From: a virus
DNA: 34,935 nt
IMG/VR virus record: IMGVR_UViG_3300029268_000068
Location: 1-34,935 of that record
Strand: one strand, 5' to 3'
Shown here: positions 1 through 7,994 of the stretch, one piece after another
How positions within the stretch are numbered: position 1 is the stretch's first letter
Layout: the number at the start of each line of letters is the position of its first letter
The notes under the pieces: generated by a model
The model's database searches: none
What the model saw: the letters and a program-made list of their open reading frames with translations, nothing else
Told to the model about the DNA's origin: nothing
Position numbers and translations under genes: made by a program

Positions 1-26
1 AGTTTTACCTCTTATTTATAATCGAC

Positions 27-47
27 AAAACGAATTGTGCTAAAAAA
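27..47 (+). repeat. Putative transposase end-binding site R1
   Basis: This is a 21-bp copy of AAAACGAATTGTGCTAAAAAA and is identical to the copy 23 bp further in. The core AAAACGAATTGT recurs at the other end of the prophage in inverted orientation. The pairing of two close sites here with more widely spaced sites at the far end resembles Mu attR/attL. It is inferred to be the outermost MuA-binding site of the fibre-gene end. No TG terminus is visible outside it, so the exact end may lie just outside the window. Confidence 0.7.
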
Positions 48-49
48 GT

Positions 50-70
50 AAAACGAATTGTGCTAAAAAA
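50..70 (+). repeat. Putative transposase end-binding site R2
   Basis: This is a second, identical 21-bp copy of the R1 element in direct orientation, 23 bp from the first. That spacing is close to two helical turns, as for the adjoining R1 and R2 sites of Mu. It is followed by CACACA, as is the copy at 34048, so the conserved block may be longer than the 12-bp core. Confidence 0.7.
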
Positions 71-201
71 CACACAAGACCGGCTCAAATCTTCAAGTCG
101 AACGAGGAGTACCGATCGTTCTGTGGAACTCGCCTGATGAACCCACTTTGAATATTACTTAAACAACGTTCAAGCGTTCTTATAAGCGCAGGAAAAACCA
201 A
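71..201. other. Non-coding interval inside the fibre-gene end
   Basis: These 131 bases lie between the R2 site and the stop codon of the last tail gene. I see no convincing gene, tRNA or terminator. A mom/com-like DNA modification gene, found at this end of Mu, is absent. Confidence 0.5.
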
Positions 202-963
202 TTAGTAAGCCGTAAAGAAGGTAAGACAAACGTCGATATCAAGACCGTGGCCCTCATCCAGCGTGAAGTACGTCAAATTCCCATCCGTTCCGAGAATATA
301 TCTTACCGTTATTATATCGTCGGTTGATGTCTTAACTTGTAAATATCCGCCGGTAGCAAGTGTAGGACGGAAGCCTGCCGGTATGTTTAATACTATGAGT
401 CCTACGGGATCAATGGAAACGTGTATCTTTCCGTGGAGGGTGACTGTTTTAAGTGATTTTCCAAGTAATAAACCGCTACCTGTGACAATTGTGGTTCCAT
501 TCATCAGTGTGGGATCAGCCCAACCTACCTCTAAGAAAACGTCCTTTAGGTTCAGCACCTGGTCAGCAGAGATAGTGTATAAAGTACCTTCAGGATAGGA
601 ACCCGGTAAGCACAGAAGCGCATTTCTTACTTCATAGGTATTGTGTTGTATACCATCCTTGAACATTTTATTTCCATCAGGATCATGGGACACATAAAAA
701 GCCCAATTCGGCACATCCGGATAATCTACGGTATGTTGGTATACGTGCCAGATTTCTCCCTGGTAAAAAATAGCGCCTTCACTGACCTGGTAATTTTCTG
801 TTTCAAGCTCTACGATCTGACAGCCGAATATAACGACTGCCTGATCCCCCGCCAGACCTCTCATAATATCCCGGAGTGCGAGCCGAATGGCATCATCATT
901 AAACCTCAGATCATTCAGGTTAAGGGGGAAACCTCCGTTGTAATTGGTGTTTATACGGTTCAT
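202..963 (-). CDS. Distal tail/fibre-region structural protein
   Basis: This 253-residue protein is the last gene of the leftward late operon, next to the phage end, where Mu-like phages keep fibre and fibre-assembly genes. The N-terminus (about residues 1-60) starts with a polar segment followed by a helix-forming stretch (DDAIRLALRDIMRGLAG). The rest is rich in beta-forming residues, Gly, Thr and Asn, with no catalytic motif. Its start overlaps the end of the upstream gene by 4 bp, which suggests translational coupling. The structural assignment comes from position and composition. A role as baseplate-attached receptor-binding or adaptor protein is likely but unproven. Confidence 0.6.
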   Translation of the reverse strand: MNRINTNYNGGFPLNLNDLRFNDDAIRLALRDIMRGLAGDQAVVIFGCQIVELETENYQVSEGAIFYQGEIWHVYQHTVDYPDVPNWAFYVSHDPDGNKMFKDGIQHNTYEVRNALLCLPGSYPEGTLYTISADQVLNLKDVFLEVGWADPTLMNGTTIVTGSGLLLGKSLKTVTLHGKIHVSIDPVGLIVLNIPAGFRPTLATGGYLQVKTSTDDIITVRYILGTDGNLTYFTLDEGHGLDIDVCLTFFTAY

Positions 964-1448
964 TCTGTGTAAGTTTTAATGTCGAAAATCGGACCGGCAA
1001 TTTTGTACTTTGCAACAAGGCCGGTCATAAAATTGGTGTCGAAAACAAGGGTATCCGGTACCCAAACTGTAAAGTCGGTGGCCTCTCTTTCATCTGAGTT
1101 TGAGATATAGACCGGATCTTGCGCTTCTGAAAGGTTATACAGGTAAACCGGGTCCTGATTTTCCAGAAGGTTAAATAAATATATCCGTTCCTCAAGGTCA
1201 TTATCGGAAATGAAAATCTTGCGGAGGCTCCCATCGTCGTAAAACTCTGTGTTGAGCATGATCTCCAGCACGGCCACCTGGCCTGTTATGGATACTTCCC
1301 AACGCTTTATTTCCGTGAATTCAATGAACTGGTCATATAATGATACGATGGTCACTGAAAGCGCCTCAAGCCACCCTTTCATCACCGGTTTTCTGAAAAA
1401 CCAGGGGAGTAGATTATTGACCAGCTTTGCAAAATCAATGCTATACAT
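960..1448 (-). CDS. Baseplate/tail protein in the Mu gp48 position
   Basis: This 162-residue protein lies directly downstream of the baseplate J-like gene and overlaps it by 8 bp, the place occupied in Mu by gp48 (tail protein I-like). The N-terminal 60 residues are helical (FAKLVNNLLPWFFRKP, then WLEALSVTIVSLYDQF), as is usual for tail protein I-like proteins that contact the baseplate wedge. The middle contains an imperfect duplicated segment (LFNLLENQDPVYLYNL then LSEAQDPVYISN). I do not recognise a named domain, so the role is inferred from gene order. Confidence 0.55.
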   Translation of the reverse strand: MYSIDFAKLVNNLLPWFFRKPVMKGWLEALSVTIVSLYDQFIEFTEIKRWEVSITGQVAVLEIMLNTEFYDDGSLRKIFISDNDLEERIYLFNLLENQDPVYLYNLSEAQDPVYISNSDEREATDFTVWVPDTLVFDTNFMTGLVAKYKIAGPIFDIKTYTE

Positions 1449-2262
1449 GAGGCGTGTAGGTAAAGGAAGTAATCAAAGGATATTCAGGATCAACTTTAAA
1501 GTACCCTGATTCGGGAACGTGGCTCACAACAATGTCCTGGTAATCGTATTCCCCGTACCGGTGCCTGAGCGTAGTCAGGGAGACATCAAAAACACCTGGA
1601 ACGGCAAGTATTGCATCCGTTATTGCTGTTCTCTTCAGCCGGCCATCAAAAGGAAGCGCCCTCAGGTAGTCCTCAATGGCTGTATCTACCGGACGGGAAC
1701 CATCTGCCTTGGAGGTGCCATCTGCGTTGATCAGAAGCGGATCATAGTAAATGGTGCTGGCAAGCTGCAGTTTGTTGCCTTCGATATTAATCACCGTGGT
1801 GTGGGTGCCGGCAAATTTCACTTTCTGTATGAAGGCCTGGAATGAATTCTCCTGCTCGATTGAGAGCGGCTGAAGGCTCCCATCGACGTCTTTTGCCACC
1901 TTGATCACCAGCCCGTCGGCGGCCTCGCGAACAGAACACTGATCAATGATCCTGGCTTCTTCGTCCAGTGTTGCATATCCATACGTGCCACCGCTGAACA
2001 CCAGGCCGTAACCATATTGAAACCCCAGGCAAGCTGACCGATACCAGGGCAATGTCCCAGGAATCTTTGACGCGATGATGCCGTCAATTTCAGCCCTGAA
2101 CAGATCATGCATCGTCTCGACGGTAAACAGAATAGTAGCCGTGATCCATGCCCAAAGTTTCCAGATTGCCGTACCGGAGGTTGAGTCCAGTTCCTGAAGA
2201 TCAGAATTAGCCTCTTTGGCTGCAACGATCTCGTTGAATATGGTTGTGATTGTTCGTGCCAT
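1441..2262 (-). CDS. Baseplate J-like protein (Mu gp47-like)
   Basis: This 273-residue protein is probably the baseplate wedge protein that joins spike, tube and fibres. The N-terminus has the typical early helix (TIFNEIVAAKEANSDLQEL) followed by a short Trp-rich helix. The C-terminal half carries the J-family pattern of a polar domain followed by AIEDYLRALPFDGRLKRTAI and DAILAVPGVFDV. It is at the shorter end of the size range for this family. Genes for gp44-, gp45- and gp46-like proteins lie upstream and the gp48-position gene lies downstream, which supports the call. Confidence 0.72.
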   Translation of the reverse strand: MARTITTIFNEIVAAKEANSDLQELDSTSGTAIWKLWAWITATILFTVETMHDLFRAEIDGIIASKIPGTLPWYRSACLGFQYGYGLVFSGGTYGYATLDEEARIIDQCSVREAADGLVIKVAKDVDGSLQPLSIEQENSFQAFIQKVKFAGTHTTVINIEGNKLQLASTIYYDPLLINADGTSKADGSRPVDTAIEDYLRALPFDGRLKRTAITDAILAVPGVFDVSLTTLRHRYGEYDYQDIVVSHVPESGYFKVDPEYPLITSFTYTPHV

Positions 2263-2271
2263 GGTATGGTG

Positions 2272-2856
2272 TTATTCGGATGATATTTCTGCAAACAGTT
2301 CATCCCAACGGGCCTGCTGTTCTGTGGTCATCTCCCTGATCAAAGGGGCGACAGCGTCAAACTGCTCTTTTTTATCCGGCGCGTAAGCAAGCGGAATAAT
2401 ATAGAACTTGATCTCTTCTTCGCATTCCTTATTCAGAAATTGATTATACTCATCGATCTCTTTCTGATACTCGCGTATAACCTCATCGTACTTCTTGTCA
2501 AGTGCTACCCTGCCTGCGATGACTACGGGGTCTTTAAAGTCAACATCCAACTGCTCCACCGGCGTACCGTCAGGTGCAAAAACTGTTTTCAACTTTTTAA
2601 TACCATCCTGGGTTGTGACGGATTTTTCGTAGAATTCCCTGAGCTCACGCTGGTATTTTTGAAACTCTGAGGGCATAGGTATCAGTTCTTCCTGGGAAAA
2701 TGCCTCAACAACCGGTTTTAGCCAGTTCACCGTGCGGTTAATGGCATAAACCAACTTTATGCCTTGTACGCCTTTCAGGCTTTTCAAAGCGTTATAAAGC
2801 TGCAGTACTTCAATATTCCTTAGCTTTCTGTCTTTTTTAACTTGTGGTTTTTTCAT
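2272..2856 (-). CDS. DUF1617-like tail-region protein
   Basis: This 194-residue, charged, mainly helical protein starts with a lysine-rich segment. A pattern then follows resembling DUF1617 phage proteins: repeated helices around LQLYNALKSLKGVQGIKLVYAINRT and a long central helix with many Lys and Glu. The C-terminus is acidic. It sits between the baseplate J-like gene and the fibre genes, which is unusual compared with Mu. A chaperone or adaptor for fibre attachment is plausible, but the function is unknown. Confidence 0.5.
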   Translation of the reverse strand: MKKPQVKKDRKLRNIEVLQLYNALKSLKGVQGIKLVYAINRTVNWLKPVVEAFSQEELIPMPSEFQKYQRELREFYEKSVTTQDGIKKLKTVFAPDGTPVEQLDVDFKDPVVIAGRVALDKKYDEVIREYQKEIDEYNQFLNKECEEEIKFYIIPLAYAPDKKEQFDAVAPLIREMTTEQQARWDELFAEISSE

Positions 2857-2862
2857 GTTTGA

Positions 2863-3768
2863 TTAGTTTATCTGATTCCAGGAGGTTCCATTGCTTTGAA
2901 TGATCACTGAGCTACGTTCTGTGACAGAAGTGACAGATGAGTCTGTCAAATTATAATAGGCGCTGATGGTAATCGCGGCAGAATGCTTGTTGGCAATTAC
3001 ATAAATTCTGCCTGTTGCACCGGAAGCGCTTGGTAAGGTTATGGTGTGGGCGCCTTTGACGATCACCGAGAAATGTGCCGCGGTTAAAGTGAGATCGCCT
3101 GAAGTTGACGTTATCGCAGCGCCAATTGAACCTGCTGATTGCAATACGCTCACCGGATCATCAGAAACCGAACCGGCGATAAGGCCTCCATAAATTCTTG
3201 TAAGACCGGCTCCGCTGATCAGATGGCGCACGGCAAAACTACCGACGTCATCAGCTGTATGGGTTTTTAAAGTGTATTGTGTCCCTCTTCGAGATTCCGT
3301 AAAATCTTGTGTAGAAGTAAATTTGATCTCGCCGACATCTACCCCTGCGCTGCTGGAAACCCTTCCATTCACCTTGATCGCTAATAGATCACAGCTTGAG
3401 TAAATTGCTTGGCCATCATCAGAACGGTAGCAGTCAATGATGTTAGCCTGGGCTGAATGGGTTGACTGGCAATGAAGCCTGAAAACAGTATCTTTATCAT
3501 TGTTGAAAGCTCCTATAGACAACACATAATTGTCAGGATCATAACCAAATGACGTTGAGGTTATGATAGCTTTTGTATCATCAAAAAAAGCTATAAGGCC
3601 TTCTTGTGGAGTGCCTTTCACTACAAGCACCAAATTTTCCGTTGCTCCTGGCATTTTAGCATAAAGGCCGTCTGATTTGGCACAGAGTCCCACCTGATCG
3701 GTCAGTACCGTATCGACGGTTGACTTGGCGTATAAATTGATTTGGGCGTAAAATGCAGAGGTAGCCAT
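2863..3768 (-). CDS. Tail fibre-like protein, distal
   Basis: This 301-residue protein has the low-complexity Ser/Thr/Gly/Ala composition of phage fibres. The C-terminal 90 residues (DLTLTAAHFSVIVKGAHTITLPS, then GRIYVIANKHSAAITI and SVIIQSNGTSWNQIN) match the repeating beta pattern at fibre tips in many Bacteroidota phages. It starts 2 bp downstream of the larger fibre gene's stop, so both are probably made together. Fibre function is clear from composition and context; the receptor is not predictable. Confidence 0.65.
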   Translation of the reverse strand: MATSAFYAQINLYAKSTVDTVLTDQVGLCAKSDGLYAKMPGATENLVLVVKGTPQEGLIAFFDDTKAIITSTSFGYDPDNYVLSIGAFNNDKDTVFRLHCQSTHSAQANIIDCYRSDDGQAIYSSCDLLAIKVNGRVSSSAGVDVGEIKFTSTQDFTESRRGTQYTLKTHTADDVGSFAVRHLISGAGLTRIYGGLIAGSVSDDPVSVLQSAGSIGAAITSTSGDLTLTAAHFSVIVKGAHTITLPSASGATGRIYVIANKHSAAITISAYYNLTDSSVTSVTERSSVIIQSNGTSWNQIN

Positions 3769-3769
3769 G

Positions 3770-5131
3770 TTATGAGCCTATGATGATTACTAATCCTTTT
3801 TGCGCGATATCGGTATTCACCGTGACATCGCCTGTCGACTGGCTGATGATGATCTCGGCGGTGGCAACACGGTAATCGGTAACGCCGTTCGTCTCGACAA
3901 ACTGCACCATGGGCTTGAGGCCGCATCCGTGTGTCGCTGCCGTGATGGTCATGGTTGTAATACCTGAACCGCCGCTCTCATAGCTGGCCACGTAATATTT
4001 GGCAACGTTAGCAGGCAAGTCTCCGGCAGCGAGAATTCTCCACGACGGATTGTTATTCGTTCCGGAGTTGCTCAGGAAACTATTCGCTGTGGTCGATTTC
4101 GTTAGAGCTGACCAGCCATTACCAACTGAAGCATATAGAATATCTCCCTGGGAGCATCCCGAAGGTAATGTGAAAGCGCTCCAGCCAAAAGCTGATGAAT
4201 TGATCGCTCTGATCACTTTTCCGGTTGTACCGCCACTGAGCGTATGGTCAGAACCCACTAAAGCATGCGACTGGTTATGCAATTGAGCATGTGTATGATT
4301 ACCCCAGGCCACGTTATTGGCAGAAGTTCCAAAAGGTATATTGACAATATTTCCTTCCAGACGTCCGGGAACACAGTTTACATTCACAGCAAAGGAAGAA
4401 GGAACGTCACTGCGATTAGTAGCGTTAGCAAGAATAGCATTGGCATTAATGTACGCCAATGATACGGTGAGCTCTTGGCCGTTTAAACCTAATGTTTCAG
4501 TAAGGGCGATACCGCTGCCATTGAGGTGTTGTATTTTCTTGCCACTGGTGACGTTATAGACTTGTCCTGAATTTACCTGCCAACCCCAACTGTCATAATG
4601 TGTGTGTGTTGCCCAGGTAACCACACCCCCGACCATAGTTAGTACGGTGCCGTTAGCCCCTTTGGCAAGGCTGTTGAACGAGGAAGTGGTATCTGCTACC
4701 AATAGATCGCCAACCGCAGGCATAATTGCTTTTCCCGTGCCTCCTTTGGAAGTAGGCAGAATATCGACATTATACTGGATGATGTTCCAGTCTTTTCCAA
4801 CAGTGGCATTGTCACCAGCCGGCGATCCGTCGGCAGTGCAAAACAGGGTATCACCGTTATCGACATTCAGACCATCTCCACCCCCTATCTTACCCGGCAC
4901 CGAAACCACATAAACGTGGCCACAATCTGCCGCCGGGTAGTCAGGATTTATGCTGCAGTCGATTGCTCCCTTGTAGACAAAAGAGCCACTGCCTCCTATG
5001 CGTATTTTGTCGCCATTAACATTTGTGCTATACAATTGCCCGGCATCTTGTGCCCATAGCAGCTCGGCATTCAAACCCGGATAGGTTTCAAGATCCTGTA
5101 ATAAACCGTGCTTAATCTGTAATATTCCCAT
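3770..5131 (-). CDS. Tail fibre protein, proximal
   Basis: This 453-residue fibre begins with the common adaptor pattern MGILQIKHGLLQDLETYPGL followed by GQLYSTNVNGDKIRIGG, found where fibres attach to baseplates. Several Gly/Ser/Asn/Thr-rich repeats follow, with recurrent THTH or NHTHAQLHNQSHALVGSDH segments. Such His-rich repeats resemble the metal-binding HxH motifs of long tail fibres. The last 90 residues form a compact C-terminal domain ending QKGLVIIIGS. It lies immediately upstream of the second fibre gene and downstream of a LysM-like small protein. Confidence 0.72.
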   Translation of the reverse strand: MGILQIKHGLLQDLETYPGLNAELLWAQDAGQLYSTNVNGDKIRIGGSGSFVYKGAIDCSINPDYPAADCGHVYVVSVPGKIGGGDGLNVDNGDTLFCTADGSPAGDNATVGKDWNIIQYNVDILPTSKGGTGKAIMPAVGDLLVADTTSSFNSLAKGANGTVLTMVGGVVTWATHTHYDSWGWQVNSGQVYNVTSGKKIQHLNGSGIALTETLGLNGQELTVSLAYINANAILANATNRSDVPSSFAVNVNCVPGRLEGNIVNIPFGTSANNVAWGNHTHAQLHNQSHALVGSDHTLSGGTTGKVIRAINSSAFGWSAFTLPSGCSQGDILYASVGNGWSALTKSTTANSFLSNSGTNNNPSWRILAAGDLPANVAKYYVASYESGGSGITTMTITAATHGCGLKPMVQFVETNGVTDYRVATAEIIISQSTGDVTVNTDIAQKGLVIIIGS

Positions 5132-5133
5132 GT

Positions 5134-5598
5134 TTAAAAACTGCCTAAATCAATAACCCCGTCATTGATAAAAATCCCTTCTACGTCAACCCCGTCATCC
5201 TCGCCAAAACCGCGAACCTCATTTGCCCGGACCGGATCAAGGAATGACTTGATGCCGTCAACCACTTCATTTCCCCTGATGTGAACATAATCGCTGTCAA
5301 TAAGGCCGCTGCCGGTTCCACCGGCGCCTATGCCCCCGATCATGATGATCCACTGCATGAGGATAGGCAGGTAGGGCGTAAGGCTTTCTTCGTTTTTTAC
5401 GACATCTTCTAAAACCTGTACCGGCCAGATCTTGAGCGTATCGCCGGGAGTAAGATCCTGGGTGATGCTGGTGATCTTGTCCAGGTTGGCCATCATGACC
5501 GTGAAAGCACCCTCGGCTGTTCCATATTCCTGGATAGCGATGTCGAACAGGGATTGAAAAGCCTTGACCATGATCGTTTTTATCTTGTAGGAGCTCAT
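5134..5598 (-). CDS. LysM-like/tail protein X-like baseplate protein
   Basis: In this 154-residue protein, residues 10-65 resemble a LysM or tail-protein-X unit: AFQSLFDIAIQEYGTAEGAF, a helix with ANLDKITSI, then LTPGDTLKIWPV. Such domains sit in tail tubes and baseplates. Residues 80-105 are hydrophobic and Gly-rich, and the C-terminus is acidic. The gene overlaps its upstream neighbour (gp46-like) by 4 bp. A link between the spike/wedge and the fibres is inferred from position. Confidence 0.55.
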   Translation of the reverse strand: MSSYKIKTIMVKAFQSLFDIAIQEYGTAEGAFTVMMANLDKITSITQDLTPGDTLKIWPVQVLEDVVKNEESLTPYLPILMQWIIMIGGIGAGGTGSGLIDSDYVHIRGNEVVDGIKSFLDPVRANEVRGFGEDDGVDVEGIFINDGVIDLGSF

Positions 5599-5876
5599 TT
5601 GTATCGGGCTTCAATTTCTATTTGTGATCCGTTGATGTGTAAAGAGGTCACCTTCATGCCGTCTTTTTCAAATTGCGATCGTATCTCGGTCACCATATCG
5701 TCGCGCTCATCGTTCAGGAAAGTCTGGATGCCTACGCCTGTGTCAGGGTATTGCATGATGTCGCCGGGTTGGGCAAGTAGCAATAATTTTTGGTGCTGAG
5801 GGGTGGATTCGGCAGCCACGAAATCGCCATTGGCGATCATCAGGTCAAGAGATCCGGTGAGGGCAATATCAAGCAT
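5595..5876 (-). CDS. Baseplate wedge protein, gp25/Mu gp46-like
   Basis: This 93-residue protein shows the gp25/W fold pattern: a beta start (ALTGSLDLMIANGDFVAAE), a helix with Gln-rich sequence, then QPGDIMQYPDTGVGIQTFLND and a C-terminal beta segment after the helix MVTEIRSQFEKDGMKV. The length suits small gp25-like wedge proteins. It starts immediately downstream of the gp45-like stop codon and overlaps the next gene by 4 bp. Order gp44-gp45-gp46 is the same as in Mu. Confidence 0.65.
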   Translation of the reverse strand: MLDIALTGSLDLMIANGDFVAAESTPQHQKLLLLAQPGDIMQYPDTGVGIQTFLNDERDDMVTEIRSQFEKDGMKVTSLHINGSQIEIEARYK

Positions 5877-6425
5877 TTAGTGTTTGATCTTATCGTTCTC
5901 GATACCCGAAAAGTCCTCCTTATTGGTGATCATGGCCAGCAGTGGTGTCAGGCTGGCTTTTGTAATACCACCGTAAGCGTCAATAGTTGTCTGGTTGAGC
6001 GCGTTAAGCAGATCGTCCACCCGTTTTGTAAGTTTGTTGAGCTCGCTTTTCAGGATATCGGCATTGGCCGTGGTGTGCTGGCCTTCGTTGTATACGAACC
6101 CGGCTTCGGTAACCTCCAGTTTCATATCGCCGATATGGCACAGTACCTTATCGACCACTCCTACAGCCTGGACGTACATCTCGTTGCTGTGGCCGATGCG
6201 ACCAATCAGCACTGTTGAATCCACGGCCGGATAAACCACTACCCGGTTGCCCTGGGAGTCGATGATCGACCTCAGACGGATCGAAGAAAGCTCCAGCCCA
6301 TTAACCTGGATTTCCACCGTGTCAAGATTTTCATCGACGCTCACCACGTCGGCCACGAACACCTGGTCGCCCGAGCTGCAATGCTGCCTGAGCGCGCGTA
6401 ACAATTCTTCGTTTTCACGTCCCAT
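5877..6425 (-). CDS. Baseplate assembly/spike protein (Mu gp45-like)
   Basis: This 182-residue protein is the probable central spike. Residues 20-100 form the OB-like domain of gpV/gp45 proteins (VFVADVVSVDENLDTVEIQVNGLELSSIRL, then VVVYPAVDSTVLIGRIG). The C-terminal helical stretch (NADILKSELNKLTKRVDDLLNAL) may trimerise. A His-rich metal-binding needle tip, seen in some spikes, is not obvious. It follows the gp44-like gene by one base. Confidence 0.68.
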   Translation of the reverse strand: MGRENEELLRALRQHCSSGDQVFVADVVSVDENLDTVEIQVNGLELSSIRLRSIIDSQGNRVVVYPAVDSTVLIGRIGHSNEMYVQAVGVVDKVLCHIGDMKLEVTEAGFVYNEGQHTTANADILKSELNKLTKRVDDLLNALNQTTIDAYGGITKASLTPLLAMITNKEDFSGIENDKIKH

Positions 6426-6426
6426 A

Positions 6427-7407
6427 TCAAGATAGTTTTATACCGAGGGTGATCTTGCGCCTGGCTCCGGAGAGCCCGTACTTCACCTCGGTGGATTCTA
6501 CAAAATAACTGCCCGACCGCTCCGGAAACTGAACATCGCTCAGGATGGCCGTCATGGTCGGCTCGGCGTAAGGCCAGAGAAAGCAGTTAACCGAGCCACG
6601 GTAGCCGGTGTATTTATACTTGCCGATCTCAGCTTCGGCCAATTTTTCAAGCTGCGCGCGATTATGCACATCGTAGAAATACAGCGTCCGGATCTCGCCG
6701 TCTTCATCGCCCAGTTCCGCTTCGATCCGGCTGCCGTTGCGTTCCATGCTCACGGCCTTGATCTTGAGCTTGACATCATCGGCATTGACCCACTTGAGAT
6801 CATCGCTTTTGATCACGTTGCGGCCGGTCGTAAGTTTCACCTCGCCGGAGGAGCGCGTGTAGGCCAGGCCGGCATAAAGCTTTCCGTCCTGGGTAAAGTA
6901 TAACGTAAGGCCATAGGTGTCTTTTATCTTTTGCAAAGCCCATAAGGCAGTCTGGTTATTCACCAGGAAATTGGTGATGGTAACATCCACCGTACCGTCT
7001 AACAGTTCAAAGCCTGCCTGTGTGCCGATATATTCAAGGATTTGTTTCAGCGTAGCCGATTTCCAGGACTGCTTAATGTTGACCGTACGCAGTGGCCAGG
7101 TGTAGTCTTCACATTCGATCTCCAGGGGCATCTTCAGGTTCAACCGGCGCACGTATCCGATAAATTCAATATTCAGCAGGCCGTTATATCCCAGGGATAT
7201 CTCCACTTTGTCGCCAACTTTGAACTTATCGCTGGTCCGGACCTTTTCAAGCTGCTGTGTTGTGGCATTGCGCATATAAGCGCTCAGGGGAAGCTTTATC
7301 GTTGCCGTATCGCCGATGGCAAAGATCGTGCGCTTGATCGTCACCTCGTTGACCGAGTCAAAGCGGATGTTTCCTATTTTGATATTGCTCTCCAGGGTGA
7401 ACGACAT
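6427..7407 (-). CDS. Baseplate hub protein (Mu gp44/gpD-like)
   Basis: This 326-residue protein fits the hub family (late control gene D, Mu gp44). It has an N-terminal beta domain with VGDKVEISLGYNGLLNIEFIGYVRRLNLKMPLEIECEDY, then a central domain with TLKQILEYIGTQAGFEL and VNNQTALWALQKIKDTYGLTLYFTQDGKLY. The C-terminus has the ATEDGE-like acidic turn and ends in ARRKITLGIKL. Hubs connect the tail tube to the spike. It lies between a tail protein of the DUF6046 type and the gp45-like spike, as expected. Confidence 0.7.
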   Translation of the reverse strand: MSFTLESNIKIGNIRFDSVNEVTIKRTIFAIGDTATIKLPLSAYMRNATTQQLEKVRTSDKFKVGDKVEISLGYNGLLNIEFIGYVRRLNLKMPLEIECEDYTWPLRTVNIKQSWKSATLKQILEYIGTQAGFELLDGTVDVTITNFLVNNQTALWALQKIKDTYGLTLYFTQDGKLYAGLAYTRSSGEVKLTTGRNVIKSDDLKWVNADDVKLKIKAVSMERNGSRIEAELGDEDGEIRTLYFYDVHNRAQLEKLAEAEIGKYKYTGYRGSVNCFLWPYAEPTMTAILSDVQFPERSGSYFVESTEVKYGLSGARRKITLGIKLS

Positions 7408-7412
7408 GGCCT

Positions 7413-7994
7413 TTATATTTCAAGTTCAAAATAGGTATCGCTGACCATGTTCAACTCAAATACCTGGGCATTTTCGATGCCCATCATATCAGGCAAGCTG
7501 ATCGAGGTGATTACCACGTTGTCTTTGGCCTGCAGGAAAATGTCCGTAAGAGGGCACTGCAGGGTAAGGGTTTTGTTTTCGCGGTAGAGCCGGTTGATCG
7601 TGTGCAGGGTGTTTTCAGGCCAGGTATTATCCGGGTAGATCTCGGTGCAGATGATCTTGATCCTGTAATCCTGTAGGTTGATGATCTCCTTGACCGAACC
7701 GTCGGCGCCCACCATGGGGGTTTCGACGATGGTTTTCTGGCCGGTGATGGTCACCAGGGAATTGGGAAGGGCGATGTTCTCAAGGGTAGCCGGCAAAAAT
7801 TCCGGCCGTCCGAGGACATTATCGCGATAAAGAGGCTTATCGAAAAAGGAACGGTCTTTTTTTACGACTGTTTGTGTTTCACTGAAGGCTTCGGCTACCG
7901 GGTTGCCGTTAAACCCCGAAGGCATCGCCGGGAAAGGCAATCCGATTTTTCCGTACACCGTGGCCAGGATATAATTGATATCGAGCGTGATCAT
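7413..7994 (-). CDS. DUF6046-like tail protein
   Basis: This 193-residue protein occupies the place between tape measure and hub, where Mu has a DNA-circulation-type protein (gp43). The sequence resembles a Bacteroidota-specific family (DUF6046): an N-terminal polar linker, FLPATLENIALPNSLVTITGQKTIVETPM, KEIINLQDYRIKIICTEI and a C-terminal beta segment ending in NAQVFELNMVSDTYFELEI. The start overlaps the tape measure stop by 4 bp. A role in tail terminus or hub assembly is inferred. Confidence 0.6.
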   Translation of the reverse strand: MITLDINYILATVYGKIGLPFPAMPSGFNGNPVAEAFSETQTVVKKDRSFFDKPLYRDNVLGRPEFLPATLENIALPNSLVTITGQKTIVETPMVGADGSVKEIINLQDYRIKIICTEIYPDNTWPENTLHTINRLYRENKTLTLQCPLTDIFLQAKDNVVITSISLPDMMGIENAQVFELNMVSDTYFELEI